Under the pieces are notes generated by a model that was not told the DNA's origin, did no database searches, and saw only the letters and a list, made by a program, of their open reading frames with translations. A program made the position numbers and the translations under genes. A DNA stretch of 64,000 bases from Nephrocerus scutellatus (Eukaryota > Arthropoda > Insecta > Diptera > Pipunculidae): the NCBI GenBank assembly GCA_947095585.1, contig OX352762.1, positions 94,214,249 through 94,278,248 of the forward strand. The letters are read 5' to 3'. Shown here piece after piece: positions 44,805-56,549 of this stretch; position 1 is the first letter of the stretch, and every line of letters starts with the position of its first letter.

Positions 44805-46540
44805 AATTCAGGCCTTTTTAAATTTGGTTCTTTTGTTTTAAATTTTTATGATTTAAAAAACAATTAAAAAAAATTCAATTCCGAAAAACGACTACGACTA
44901 CTACGACATAAACTATGAGAAGGAATTGAGGCAGGAATTATTTGGAGAGCTGAAATCCGTTGACGTCAGTCATATACTCCACGAGGGGTAGCAGGTCCTA
45001 TAAATAACTGTACAACATAGTACAGATCAGCCAATAACAGCGGAGAGATAACGAATTATTCACCTTGTCCGTTCATATAATATAGTAGACGCAAATTAAG
45101 GTGATAAGGGCAACGGTATAAATGACTACCTAACTCTTACTAATTATAATTAAATAAAACCACTATGGAGCAATATCAATATAATATACGAGTACCTACG
45201 AGTATTTATCTTAATCGTTTGCTTCGTGTTTAATGCCATACAAGAGAGAATTACAGTTTAAAGTAAAAACAATGATAAAAGCTTTAAAAATATTCACTTT
45301 AACTTAGTTCTCCAATAGGGGTCACCAAGCGTGTATGTCGGTCGCAGTGACGATTGATCGATCGATTCGGTTCGGTGAGCTTTTTATGAAAGAAACAAGA
45401 CAGGAGAAAAAATATTATTAAAAATCCACTCACGTGTCACGTTCCACTCGTCCGCAGTCCGTGCGATTATAGAAGGAGATTATGTTATAACCAAATTGTT
45501 TAAAAGTAGACATTACCAATTGGTAAGTTTTTTTTTTTTTTTTTTCGAGGGTCTAGTAAAGAATTATTTGTTGTTACCCTCTCATAACAAAAAAAAAGCA
45601 ACTTACATTAAAACTTTGAACTTACTAGCTGGAATTATGTATACCTGTTACTAACATGTGTTGTTATAGGCAGAAAAGACGTAGATCATTCGGCAGTGGG
45701 TGGACCAACTCGAATAAATTCAGGTTTTAGAGGATAGAACGTAACGGATGGTTTAAAAACTAAAATAAGCGATTATAGTTATCAATTCCGCCTCAACAGT
45801 TGGCACATTTGCAAAAAAAAATTACATTCTGCGTAATTGTACGATCTGTTGTAGTATTATTCCATTTTTCTTCGTTTTGTTATCTGATTTCATTTGAAAT
45901 AAACACGTCATAAAACATCGTAATTAATATTGTCTTGAACGCTGCCGCCCACCGATAGGAGACGGTGACTACCGCAAATTTTATTATTTTTGTATTCCTT
46001 ATGTAGTATATACCCACCATCTAGTCGTAGTATTCTCGTAACGTGGACAAAAATTCCATGCTTATTTGTGTGTTTTAAGATATTTTGTAAAAGAATAAAC
46101 AATAACCTGCCTGAATAAACTAATCCTGAGCCGAGTATCAGCAATAAGCTTTGTAAACGAATTTATGTTTATAGTTTATAAAGTTTTTAAAAGCAATACA
46201 GGAACAGTTTTTATTTGCTTCACTAGAATCTTACGAAGCAGATGGTCACATTCCTCGTTAAAAAAACAATTGATAACAATTAATTGAAACAATTAATAAT
46301 CCGAAAACCAACCTTGACTGTGTTTCTTATAATTATTAAGATAAATGTTTTATAATCTTGGCTAAACATACGGAGAAAAATTATTACGAGTATATGAATA
46401 ATTTGGCATAGATATTGACCGAAGAAACAAAGATTATTGTCAGCAAATCATTTGTTATGTGCAATTGACATTACTCAAAGTTCTTTATAAACAGAAAAAC
46501 TGATTGATATTGCAGGGAATACAAAATTAAACAACGATTC
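44805..46540. other. No recognisable feature
   Basis: AT-rich spacer containing an (A/T)n run near 45530. No coding motifs, RNA genes or family repeats were seen. Confidence 0.45.
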
Positions 46541-47105
46541 ATATTCATCATCATCATATTTATTTCTACAACCGAGGTCAAGTCCTGGCCTACCGCGAAA
46601 AACTCTGCACCGGTCATCCAGTTTGGCATCCCTAAACTCTGGACGTCCTGATGGTCTACGCTTACCTTTCAGCGTAGGCTTGGGCGGCCTCGCTGTCGTG
46701 TCCCATAAATTCTACCGCAAAAGACTGTCTGAGCAGGATCCTCCTCGCTCATGTGAGCTAGGTATGTTCTGCCCACCTGAGCCTACCGAGCTCTTCACGA
46801 CGTCGACATAGCGGTAATGCTCGTTGTTCACATCATTATAGAGTCTCTGCAGGGCCAATAATTTTTAGTAAGACTTTTTCTCAAACGCAGATAAGAGGTC
46901 ATATTATTTTTGCTAAACATCCAAGTCTCGGATCTATATGTAAGTACTGGTATGACTATTGTCTTATACGTCAGAAGCTCGGAAGAAAAATCCTGGATTT
47001 GAAGAGTCTTCACAGACTAAATTTGGCTTTGTAGGCTTGAAGCAACCGTGCGCGTATTTCTGGTTCCATGCTGTTATTGGCTGTTACAGTTGACCTGAAA
47101 TTAGT
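46541..47105 (-). mobile_element. RTE LINE 3' fragment
   Basis: It begins at the tail side with ATCATCATCATATTTATTTC. On the minus strand: SMEPEIRARLLQAYKAKFSL (47090), SSELLTYKTIVIPVLTYRSE with TWMFSKNN, ERVL-like frame-broken sequence, then the region around RLRWAGHL-type sequence and LGMPNWM. Several frame breaks and small deletions. Confidence 0.8.
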
Positions 47106-47221
47106 TAAAGGATCGCGCTTCCATATTTTTTGTTGTTGTTGTCCAATATGAATCGTTGTTCTATTACTCAACCAGAGTGAACTTTTCTTAAGATATATAA
47201 AAATAAAAATGTATTTATATA

Positions 47222-47700
47222 CTAGCTGAAATATCCAGCAAATGCCCGGCTGCGTCCCACCACACTTCTCCCACCACAATGTCCCCAGCACAATGACCCC
47301 ACCACACTGGCATCACCACACTGCCCCCACATAACTAACCACCGACGCACTGACACCACTCCACTGACTCCCTTCCCACACTGACCTCACAAACCCACCA
47401 CTATCCCAAAAACTGTAGCCCAGACCCTATTGGTCAGATCCCAAAATTTCCACAATTAATAAGTGTTATAGTCGCATCTTAGTCCTACATACCGAATTTC
47501 ATACGAGTCGCTTGAGAAATTGCTTGGTCCACCAAATTCCAGACCCTACTGGCCAGATCTCAGAATTTCCACAGGAACAAGGGTATATATATAGTATATA
47601 TATAGTCGCATCTTGGTCCTACATACCGAATTTCATACGAATCGCTTAAGAAATGGCTTGGTCCACAAACTCCAGACCCTATTGGCCAGATCCCAGAATT
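47222..47700 (-). mobile_element. Helitron-like element, truncated
   Basis: CTAG (47222-47225, preceded by A on the plus strand) begins a segment with CAGCAAATGCCCGGCTGCGT, then CCCACCACACTG/CACTGACACC minisatellite, then three copies of a 120-133-bp repeat (starting about 47421, 47540 and 47673, each with CAGACCCTAYTGG). The opposite TC end was not found. Confidence 0.5.
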
Positions 47701-48370
47701 TCCATAAAAAACTTTTTTTAAAAAAAAATTATTTTTTTTACACGCGCCACACGGGCCTTAAGTGACACGCGACCCACGTTTCACAATTGTTTTAAAACTA
47801 GCCTAAATTCTGACTGGCAGAAGTCGAGATATACGAGTTCCTTCCAAAAACTTTCCACTATTATAGACACACGAGCTAATGTATGCTGCTTTGCGAGCGA
47901 CTACACACACCCGTGTATGTATATTTAGTTGTAATTCAGTCTAAAGACTAATTTGTCTTAGAAGCCTAATAGTATGCAACGTTACATAATCGATTTCTGG
48001 AATAGACTGAAAACCCACATTTTACTTTGCAAAAGTTCAGGCTTAAAAAATCGATAGCGATGCGTAGATTGAGTAGTTTTTTCAGTTTTCTCAGGGTTAG
48101 TAACCCCTATGAATGAAAAAATTACGCTATCGCAAGCCGAGCGCTAACCAATTGTTTTAAAACAAGTCCCATCAAATGTTGACTGGTAGAAGCCGAGATA
48201 TGCGACACGACAAAGAAACAAACACCCGTACAAATGTACACACGTTCGCTGAAAAATTTTCATGTCCTCTGAATATAAGCTTCGCCCTTCAGGCTCGCAA
48301 TAAGATGTGCATATATTATTTATGCCACACTAATTCTGGAACGCCTGGATTATCAGTGTCGGTAGTGCAG
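47701..48370. other. No recognisable gene
   Basis: Spacer. 48299-48385 (AAGATGTGCATATATTATTT; GGATTATCAGTGTCGGT) is duplicated at 49350-49412 on the far side of the inverted-repeat element. Nothing else is recognisable. Confidence 0.45.
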
Positions 48371-48374
48371 TCTT

Positions 48375-48767
48375 TAGCATCGTTCCTTCCACATATCAGT
48401 GAAGCAACCTAAAATAAAATTGAATTGATACGATCTACGGTGTGGATTTGTTTAAGGAACAAACAAACATATTTGAATTTTTATACAGGGTGTCTCAGAA
48501 TTCGTGGTACAAAGGAAGCAGGGTGATAGCGGAGGTCATTTTCAACCAAAATAGCCAAATGAATGAATAGCATCGTTCCTTCCACATATCAGTGAAGCAA
48601 CCTAAAATAAAATTGAATTGATACGATCTACGGTGTGGATTTGTTTAAGGAACAAACAAACATATTTGAATTTTTATACAGGGTGTCTCAGAATTCGTGG
48701 TACAAAGGAAGCAGGGTGATAGCGGAGGCAATTTTCAACCAAAATAGCCAAATGAAGTTTTATTGAA
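48375..48767. repeat. Tandem duplication, 193-bp unit
   Basis: TAGCATCGTTCCTTCC starts at 48375 and again at 48568; the units are almost identical. Each unit includes the outer part of the left inverted end of the element at 48675, so the duplication copied flank plus transposon end together. Confidence 0.92.
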
Positions 48768-49348
48768 TTGTTGATGGTTCCAAAGTTTTTCCATTTTTAG
48801 TATTTTTGGGTAAAATCGGTAAAAAATTAATTTAAAAAAAACCAACAGTTCTTTTGTTTATGTTTATTTTTTAATACGATCTGGAAGAGTGTGCCTTTCC
48901 AATAAAGTAATTTTTATTAATTTTATTATCTTCTGTCAAATTAAAACAATAGATTTGCGATGTCTTTTTGTTTCCCAAAATTTTTTGATTGATTTTTAAG
49001 TAGCTCTGGCGAAAACAATGTACTACAGAAAGTTGACCGACTATCAGAAAAACTTGCGACATTAATGCAGATTCTTAAATGATATCACGCATAGGAATAT
49101 TCAAAACGGAATGGTTTTTATCAATTGTTTTACAAAGTAAGTCATGTTTATTAAAGAATGCACTTTCGAGTACTAAAATAAGCTGCGTTGTCAGAAATAA
49201 AATGTGTGTGTATTCGATTTCAATGCATACACTAAAAGTGGAATAACTTTTGAACCATCAACAATTCAAAAAAACTTTACTTGGCTGTTTTGGTTGTAAA
49301 TGACCTCCGCTATCACCCTGCTCCACGAATTCTGGGACGCCCTGTATA
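48675..49348. mobile_element. Non-autonomous inverted-repeat DNA element (MITE-like)
   Basis: Left end TATACAGGGTGTCTCAGAAT and right end (reverse) TATACAGGGCGTCCCAGAAT are the outer parts of ~105-bp inverted arms. Shared anchors include GGGTGATAGCGGAGG, CAACCAAAA and TTGAATTGTTGATGGTTC; the right arm lacks about 9 bp. The 674-bp body has no transposase. TA at each border is compatible with Tc1/mariner-type targeting, but this is inference. Confidence 0.88.
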
Positions 49349-49409
49349 TAAGATGTGTATATATTTATGCCACCCTAACTCTGGATTATCAGTGTCGGTC
49401 ATTAGTATC

Positions 49410-49947
49410 GTTGGCTCATACTCGGAAGACGCCGGGTAAATTTCACGGCACGTCCAAAAAGAAAGTAATCGAGATGTAGAGCCAACAATGTGGCTTTATA
49501 TGCACAATATTCCAAGCATACGCTGTGCCTATGCATTCTAAGGGTGCATTATTATAAAACAAAAGCTGGAAACAAACATATATCAAATGTAGGTGGCCGA
49601 GGATATTGTTATGTCATGTCTTTAAAATTTAATAATTTAAAATAACCGTTCTGTTGTCATATCGCATTAGGGTTTGGTTTACAAACGCAAACCTCGTATA
49701 ATTTACGAGATTGTGCCAAACTGGTTGATCAAACTGACCACGGCTATTTCTATGTCTCTTTGAAAGGTTCGAAAATTATGTGAATTAGTTTTGTATGTCA
49801 AGTTTGAGAGATAAAGGTAAATATGTGGACCAAATTCTAAAACAAAATTGAAACACACTTCTAACAATGGTTTCAAAATGTGAGTAACTAATTGTATGTT
49901 AACATTACGTTGTATCTATTTTTAGATAAACCTTATTATTTGGAAAT
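49410..49947. other. Upstream region of second lysozyme-like gene
   Basis: No repeats or coding motifs. TATCTATTTTTAG at about 49914-49926 could be an acceptor of a 5' UTR intron. Otherwise nothing supported. Confidence 0.3.
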
Positions 49948-50620
49948 ATGAAGACCGAATCGATGGTCATTGTGTTCCTGATCGTCCTACTGTCCTACTG
50001 CAGTGCAATCTCCGAAGCAAAACGTTTCATGCGTTGTGAATTAACCAAGGAGCTAATACAAAAATATCAATTTAGTAAAACATTTATGTCCAATTGTACG
50101 CATAAAATATAAAACTCATACTCTCCTATATGTAAACAATTTAATAATAATTGATCTCTATTTTGTTTCTCTTAAGGGATCTGTATGATCGAACACGAAA
50201 GCGAGCGTGACACAAAAAAGATAACCCGCAAACCAAACGGCAGTGTTAAGTATGGTCTATTTCAGGTGAATTAAAAAAAAGCAAAATAAATAAATATCCA
50301 CTAATGGGTTCAATGCATTTTAGATAAGTAGTACGGAATGGTGCCGTCAGGGACGCAATGCTGGACTATGTAACCGCAAGTGTGAAGGTACTACAAAATC
50401 TTGTTTTTGAAGTTGAATGCATAAATGAATTTGGATGTTAAAAAAATCGACTCATTTCATTGTAGATTTTGCTGATGATAATATCGATGATGATGTTGCC
50501 TGTGCCAAACTGATATTTAACCGTGATGGATTTAAACATTGGGCCGGGTGGAATCAGTCTTGTCGCAATCCAATTAATCTGCCCAACTTGGAAGTCAGCT
50601 GTAAAATAAATAATTTGTAA
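49948..50620 (+). CDS. c-type lysozyme-like protein (4 exons, 151 aa)
   Basis: Exons 49948-50095, 50177-50265, 50324-50387, 50466-50620; GT-AG introns, phases consistent. Exons 2 and 3 (89 and 64 nt) are exactly as long as in the gene at 40852, so the two are tandem-type paralogues. Signal peptide about residues 1-24 (VFLIVLLSYCSAISEA). Eight lysozyme cysteines are present (MRCELTKEL; WICMIEHES; EWCRQG; GLCNRKC; VACAKLI; QSCRN; VSCKI). The Glu is kept (Glu57) but the catalytic Asp before YG is Lys74 (GSVKYGLFQ), a charge reversal that should abolish ordinary muramidase chemistry. Secreted. It may bind glycans rather than cut them. Confidence 0.93.
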
Positions 50621-50624
50621 ATTT

Positions 50625-51640
50625 GATTTGTGTGCGTTTTGTTTGCCTAGTAACGTTATGAATTTCATGGAAATCTAAAATTGCGCGATCTTTAAATTCC
50701 CATTCGAAACAGTGTAGTTTAAATATTAGAGATATATATGTATTTGTAGGTAAATATGTAGATTCCTTGGAAGATTTGAAATTTAACTCGTCTTGAAAGA
50801 AACTGTGGAGTTATATCGCATTATAAAATTCCTCCACACATCCGCCTACATTGCTTTCATATAGCCATATTTATTTCATTAAGGAACCTCCACGTTGCCT
50901 ACAATATGAGCATAAAACATTTTCGTTTGGGCGGACTATAATGTCATGTCATAGTCTAGTTCCCTCTCCTGCAATAATCACAGTGATCACACCAAACGTC
51001 ATCTACAGTTGTACCAACTACCAACGTCTTTTGTATATGTAGTTTGTAATTTGCGATCTCTTTTGTGGGATCTGATGTACTCCTAGCTTCAGATCTAAAT
51101 TGTGTAGGCATTGCAATTTATAAGTAACGTAGCAAAATCAACAGAAAAAAGGGCAAGCAGAGCTACAAAATGAGCGCAGTTTTGCAGAAGCAGCAGCAGC
51201 AAGCTGCTCTAATACAAGTAAAATTATAAATTTTTTTAAGATACCTATATACTGTTTATTGTCTTCTTTTACTGTGACAAAGCGACGAATTTGTACGCAA
51301 ACTGCCGTCATGCTAATAGCACACACAGTCGTTAACCACAAGAAGCGTCTAAAATTGCATTGTTACACAAAAATAACATTGTGTTTCAAAGCAAACCGGA
51401 TGCGGGCTTTCTCGTAGTTGTTCCGATTTTTTGTTCTCCATCCCCATTTGTATCAAAACAATTAATTATTATAATCCGTGTGCACAATATAACGGAAATT
51501 GGCAAGAAATTCATTAGGAAAAGGCTCGTAAAAATTCTCTTTGTTAGAAACTGGAAGCAGAGTTGAAAATTTCAATGTTGAGTGACTACACGGCTTCGAA
51601 CTATAGTTCTGTACAATTTTAGTTGGGATGTGGATCGAAA
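50625..51640. other. No recognisable feature
   Basis: Non-coding spacer, with a CAG run near 51186 (GCAGAAGCAGCAGCAGCAAG). No gene or family repeat was identified. Confidence 0.45.
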
Positions 51641-51644
51641 CCCC

Positions 51645-51725
51645 TCCAGACCCATCTAAAGGCAATATCATGACTCACCTCAAGACCCACCTCAAGACCA
51701 ACCTAAAGACCACCAAGAGACCCCC
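51645..51725. repeat. Short minisatellite (CTCAAGACCCAC)
   Basis: Units CTCACCTCAAGACCCAC, CTCAAGACCAAC and CTAAAGACCACC: same motif as the arrays at 29040 and 44035, opposite strand to the first. Confidence 0.7.
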
Positions 51726-51739
51726 CGAAAAGTCCTATC

Positions 51740-52555
51740 CTAAAAACGCACAGATTTGTAATGAAAGCGTGACAGAATGACATATAAGCTGAAAAAAATT
51801 TGAAAAAAATTGGGTTAATTTTAAAAAAACGCACCCCTTGGGCCCCTAGGATACACATGTGTATTAAATTTGTGGAAAATCGGGTTAATTTTTTAAAAAA
51901 AATTTGAGTTTCCAAAATTTTTAGAATTTTTAGGAGATACACATGTATATAAAATTTAAAGAAAATCGGGTTAATTTTTTTAAAAAATTTGTATGGAGCC
52001 TCAAGACCGTGGAGTCCGGGGTCTCCAAATTTTTACAAAAAGTGTCCCTAGGGAGATACACATGTGTATAAAATTTTAAGAAAATCAGGTTAATTTTTAA
52101 AAAAATTTGTATGGAGCCTCTCGACCGCGGAGTCCGGGGTCTCCAAATTTTTACAAAAAGTGTCCCTAGGGAGATACACAAATTTTTTTACAAAAAGTGT
52201 TGTCCATCGGAGATACACATGTGTGTAAAATTTGAAGAAGATCGGGTTATTTTTTTTTAAATTTTGTATGGGGCCCGGGGTATCCAAAATTTTTACAAAA
52301 AGTGTTGTCCATCGGAGATACACATGAAGAAAATCGGGTAAATTTTGTCAAACATTTGTATTGGAGCACCCGACCACGAGGCCCGAAGGCTCCAAATTTT
52401 AATAGAAAGTGTTGTCATCGGAGATATGCATGTGTGCAAAATTTATATGAAATCGGACTTTAGGAAGTGGGTTAAAAATTGATTGCAAGATTTCACGACA
52501 CCCAAACCAACAAACAAACACACGGGCACGCGAAGTTAATATAAAGAATTAAAAA
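51740..52555 (+). mobile_element. Repeat-bearing element, upstream of a tandem pair
   Basis: About six ~120-bp units with GGAGATACACATGTGTATAA and GTATGGAGCCTCAAGACCG-type cores, including a near-perfect duplicated block (GTCCGGGGTCTCCAAATTTT at about 52014 and 52132). Right flank CACGCGAAGTTAATATAAAG; the terminal 11-mer is mutated (AAAGAATTAA). Only 44 bp separate it from the next element. Confidence 0.78.
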
Positions 52556-52598
52556 AAAACAAAAAAAATTAACCCATAAAAATTAAAATTTTTCATCT

Positions 52599-53577
52599 AA
52601 ATTCTCTAATCGCAGAAATTGATATGGGAGCCCCTCGATGGGTATTTTTTTTTTATTGTAGGAGAAAATTATCGAAAGAGACATTTCACATCAGATGAGA
52701 TGTCAAATTTGCTCAGATGAATGCTCAGATCATTTTATTCTGAGCACTTAGAGCACGCTCATACTCTGCGCAAATAAAAAAACACGAGCATGTTTCTCGA
52801 GAACTCTTTACCTGTTCTGAACTAATTTATGAAAACGCCAAATGACAGAATATTGTGAAACTTGTTGTTCTATCTGTAAGTTGATATTGACAATAAAAAC
52901 GACACCAATAAAAATACAATTCAGTAAAAAAGTAAGTTGAATTAAGCATAAAACATTTATGTCTCGTTTAATTTTTCATTTGCTGGATTCATTTGTGCGT
53001 GAGCTAAGATTTCTCTCTCTCTCTCCACCACTATGCAGCGCAGCCGACTGCGCAGCACACACCACACAGAGTCATTAAAGTACGACGGTATCTGATGCCA
53101 CACTATAAGAAATTAAAAAAGTGTATAAGAGAATTGCGGCCGAACCCGTGGCCCGATCACTACCAAATTTTAGAAAAAGTATTGTTTATTGGGTATACAA
53201 ATGTGTGTAAAATTTGAAAAAAATCGGGTAATTTTTATTTTAAATTTGTATGGGAGCCCCACGAACCCGGGGTCCGATCACTTCCAAATTTTAAACGAAA
53301 GTATTACACATGTGTACAAAATTTCATGTAAATCGGGCTTTAGGAAGTGCGTTAAAAATTGATAATTAAAAAAAAAAAAATTGTATGGGAGCGGCCCGAG
53401 GGGCCTCAAATTTTAATAGAAAGTGTTGTCATGGGAGATATACATGTGTGCAAAATTTCAATAAAATCGGCCTGTAGGAAGTGGGTTAAAAATTGATCAC
53501 AAGATTTGGTGTGCCAGCCAGCCAGCCAGCCAGCCAGCCGGCCGCCACGGGCAAGTGAAGTTAATATAGAGAATTTA
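52599..53577 (+). mobile_element. Repeat-bearing element, complete, 979 bp
   Basis: Bounded by TAAATTCTCTA (52599-52609) and TAGAGAATTTA (53567-53577). The left ~520 bp are the unique part shared with 15017 (ATCGAAAGAGACATTTCACA; TTCTGAGCACTTAGAGCACG; CGCAGCCGACTGCGCAGC). Two to three repeat units follow, then the right flank with a CCAG microsatellite (53512-53540). Confidence 0.82.
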
Positions 53578-53764
53578 AAAATTAACATCGAATTGGGCAT
53601 TGGTTTTATAAATAAGATATTTTAGGAGTATTAATAGGAAATGTAATCTCCAGGTTGTATGAAAAGGTGGTAAAATAGGAAAAAGATAGGAAAGTAGACG
53701 TTATCTTGCGACTTAGAAGCTTGAAGCACGGGGCGGCAATATAACAAGCATACGATATTTACTT

Positions 53765-53945
53765 TTCAGCGAGTAATGTACGTGCGAGTTCGCGTGCCCG
53801 TGGCTGGCGGACTGGCTGGCTGACTGGCTGGCTGACTGGCTGGCTGGTCAGATTTTGTGATCAATTTTTAACCCAGTTCCCTAAGCCCAATGTTATTGAA
53901 ATTTTGCACACATATATATTTCCGGTGACAATACTTTCTATTTCT
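53765..53945 (-). mobile_element. Repeat-bearing element, right-end fragment
   Basis: Minus strand: CTTTCTATT-bounded unit end, then ATTGATCACAAAATCTGACC, a CCAGCCAGTCAG microsatellite and CCACGGGCACGCGAACTCG. No terminal 11-mer. Confidence 0.65.
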
Positions 53946-54299
53946 TTCTTTTCGCTTTCTTTGAGAGCGAGAAAAAATAAAAAAAAACAGATTTTTTTTG
54001 TACAAAAAACGCTTCTTTCCAGGTCCAGTTGGACGTAACAATTTGAAGTATTGCATGGAGTTTAATATTTTTTCTTTCAATATCTTCTCACAAACTTGAA
54101 ACTTCCATCCAGCAGAGCGGGTTAATTGGACGTATCAAATATGTATTTCGATTGTTTACAAAAGCGGCCCACGCATCGCTCGTGTTAAAGTTGGCTAAAA
54201 GGACCTCAAAGAAGTTGAAAAATTATTTTTCTTTACGTGCCACACGTGTTACAAACAGTGAGTATGAGCTGCGCATAAAATCACTTTCCTGGCGTATTC

Positions 54300-54625
54300 C
54301 TGGCATCGATGAGATCTACGAGCGTTACCGCGATGTTGACATCGTGAAGAGGATTAAGCTCGGTAGGCTCCGGTGGGCAGGACACCTAGCTCGCATGAGC
54401 GAAGATGATCCTGCTCGGAAAGTCCTTTGCGGTAGGATTTATGGAACACGACAGCGAAGCCGGACAAGACTACGCTGGAAGAATGGCGTAAACCATGACG
54501 CCCAGAGTTTAGGGATGTCAAACTGAATGACATCGCCTCGAAATCGGGACCGGTGAAGAGATTTTTGCGGGAGGCCAGAACCGGACACCGGTTGTAAAGC
54601 CAAATATGATAATGATTCCTGGCAC
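54300..54625 (+). mobile_element. RTE LINE 3' end fragment
   Basis: GIDEIYERYRDVDIVKRIKL, GRLRWAGHLARMSEDDPARK, CGRIYGTRQRSRTRLRWKNG, then a stop-broken ending and tail AGCCAAATATGATAATGATT. Close to 24250-24575 and 5'-truncated on insertion. Confidence 0.9.
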
Positions 54626-54629
54626 CGAA

Positions 54630-56335
54630 AACTCAGGTTTACGAATCATAGTTGCTAGTATCCTAGCATGGCTCTAATAGTATCTATGAAGATTCCAATG
54701 CTTTAGCACTGCCATAAAAAAGTCACATCTTACGCACTTGCATCTGATGCGGTGACGCTAACTTAAATTGTAACACTAGCCTTAAGATCTTTGCACATCA
54801 AAGAAACTATTGTTTTCGGACAACAACAATCACTAACGTTTCACCATTTACCAACTTAGTTTTTGTTTTACGGTCTGTTAAAGATGCCCTCATATAATCA
54901 TAATGTATATTTACGAAAACATACGAGCATATGTTACGTGTTTGATTTTCTCGCATTCATTCAGTAATTCCGTCATTCATTGCTGTACAAAAGTCCAGCC
55001 AACTGTAACACAAATCTAAGTTTTGTGTAGCTTAACAATTTAACAATGGTCGATGTTTTCTCAGAGGAAATCTCAATGCCTCTTAGTAAAATGTTTTAAA
55101 AAAGAAAGCTAGATGAATATATTTAATCTTTTACCTGTTTAGCTGGCGAAAAAATGCCACTGTTTCCTGATACCATCAAGACAAAAGTTAAATACGAAAG
55201 CGAAATAAAGTACATTCAATTATCCAAGTGGGACGGCAATGTTTACAAATCGATTTATTGAGCTTCTGAACATTTTGAATACTCATAACCATGTACGTGC
55301 ATATATACATATCACTTCAACAACAGACAGGCATATAGTTCCATTGTTTAATAAAGCAATAGAGTTCCGTGTCCGTATTGAGTTGCCTTCCTGTGTACAG
55401 TGTACCTGTACAGTGGCATTGCAAATGTAGAAGCTACTGTACCATAAAGCACCAGCACAACAGCAGAAATTTAGCATACTGACCAAAAGTTCATCCGGTG
55501 TCAGTCTTTATAAATAAGATCAACAACAAATATCTATATGTAGATATATGTATATTTATATTTAGACAACAATAACAATCGGAAAAAGAAGGTATACCCG
55601 GCCAACTAATAAGGCTAGGTTAACGGCCAACAACCCAAACTATCGTTGAACTTAATCAAAAGATTCATTGTTTGGACAACAATACTCTACGGTAGAATAA
55701 CCAGCGTTACCATCCAATGGAACGGAAGGGATGTATTCTAAGCTATGCGTTTTGATGTCACGGTTTGAAAACTGCATCATCTGACAGGGTTTAATTTATT
55801 GTCTTCATAGTTGGTCTCTTCGTTGTGTACTTGAGGTTTTTGTGATATTTAATAAAAGAAATTAAAAAATGAGAAACTCGACAAATAAAATAAATATATT
55901 TTTGTTTTTATTAATTAATAGGTTGCGTTTTGTCCGAATTAATTTTTCTTCTCCTAGAACATAAAAGTTATTATAGAACATAGTAGTTTAAATCTGGTAA
56001 ACAAATCGTCGTAGTATAGAAAGTATTGAAATATTATCAGCATAGTACGCTTTATTAATTTCAAGTGCACGAAGTCCTTTCATTACGGGCACCAGTTGCG
56101 CGCAGTAGCGCTCACTGGCTGTGCTTAATTAATTGAAAAATAATTATTGAAAAATATTATTTAACAATTACTTAAAACATATCATAGTTGTAACAGTATA
56201 TTTACAAAGTTTCTTAATTAAATTCAACACCATATAATATGTTATAAATGTATTTTTCAATAAACACATAAATAGAAATATAAATAACTAAATTAATTTT
56301 TTATAATCACAAGAAAATAAATGTGCATTATTCTA
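54630..56335. other. No recognisable feature
   Basis: AT-rich non-coding stretch. No family repeat, LINE motif or exon chain was found. Confidence 0.45.
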
Positions 56336-56339
56336 AAAG

Positions 56340-56548
56340 CTAGCACCATTTCTCAAGTCCTTAGTGCGCTTGACTTCTTAGAAGGAGGTACGAAGTTCGA
56401 AACTTAGAATCACACCAAAAAGCTCTTTGACAGTCCCACCTCTTGCGAATGTGTAATAAACGTTCGAGTACCACGAAAGAAAGGTTCTCAATTTCCTTTC
56501 AGATATGGCATTAAATTATTGTAAGTCCCTTCCATTTTTGTAAAAAAA
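56340..56548 (+). mobile_element. Divergent SINE copy
   Basis: AAGGAGGTACGAAGTTCGAA corresponds to the head. Body motifs TCCCACCTCTTGCGAATG and AAGTCCCTTCCATTTTTGT follow in family order. The boxes are decayed. Confidence 0.65.
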
Positions 56549-56549
56549 A

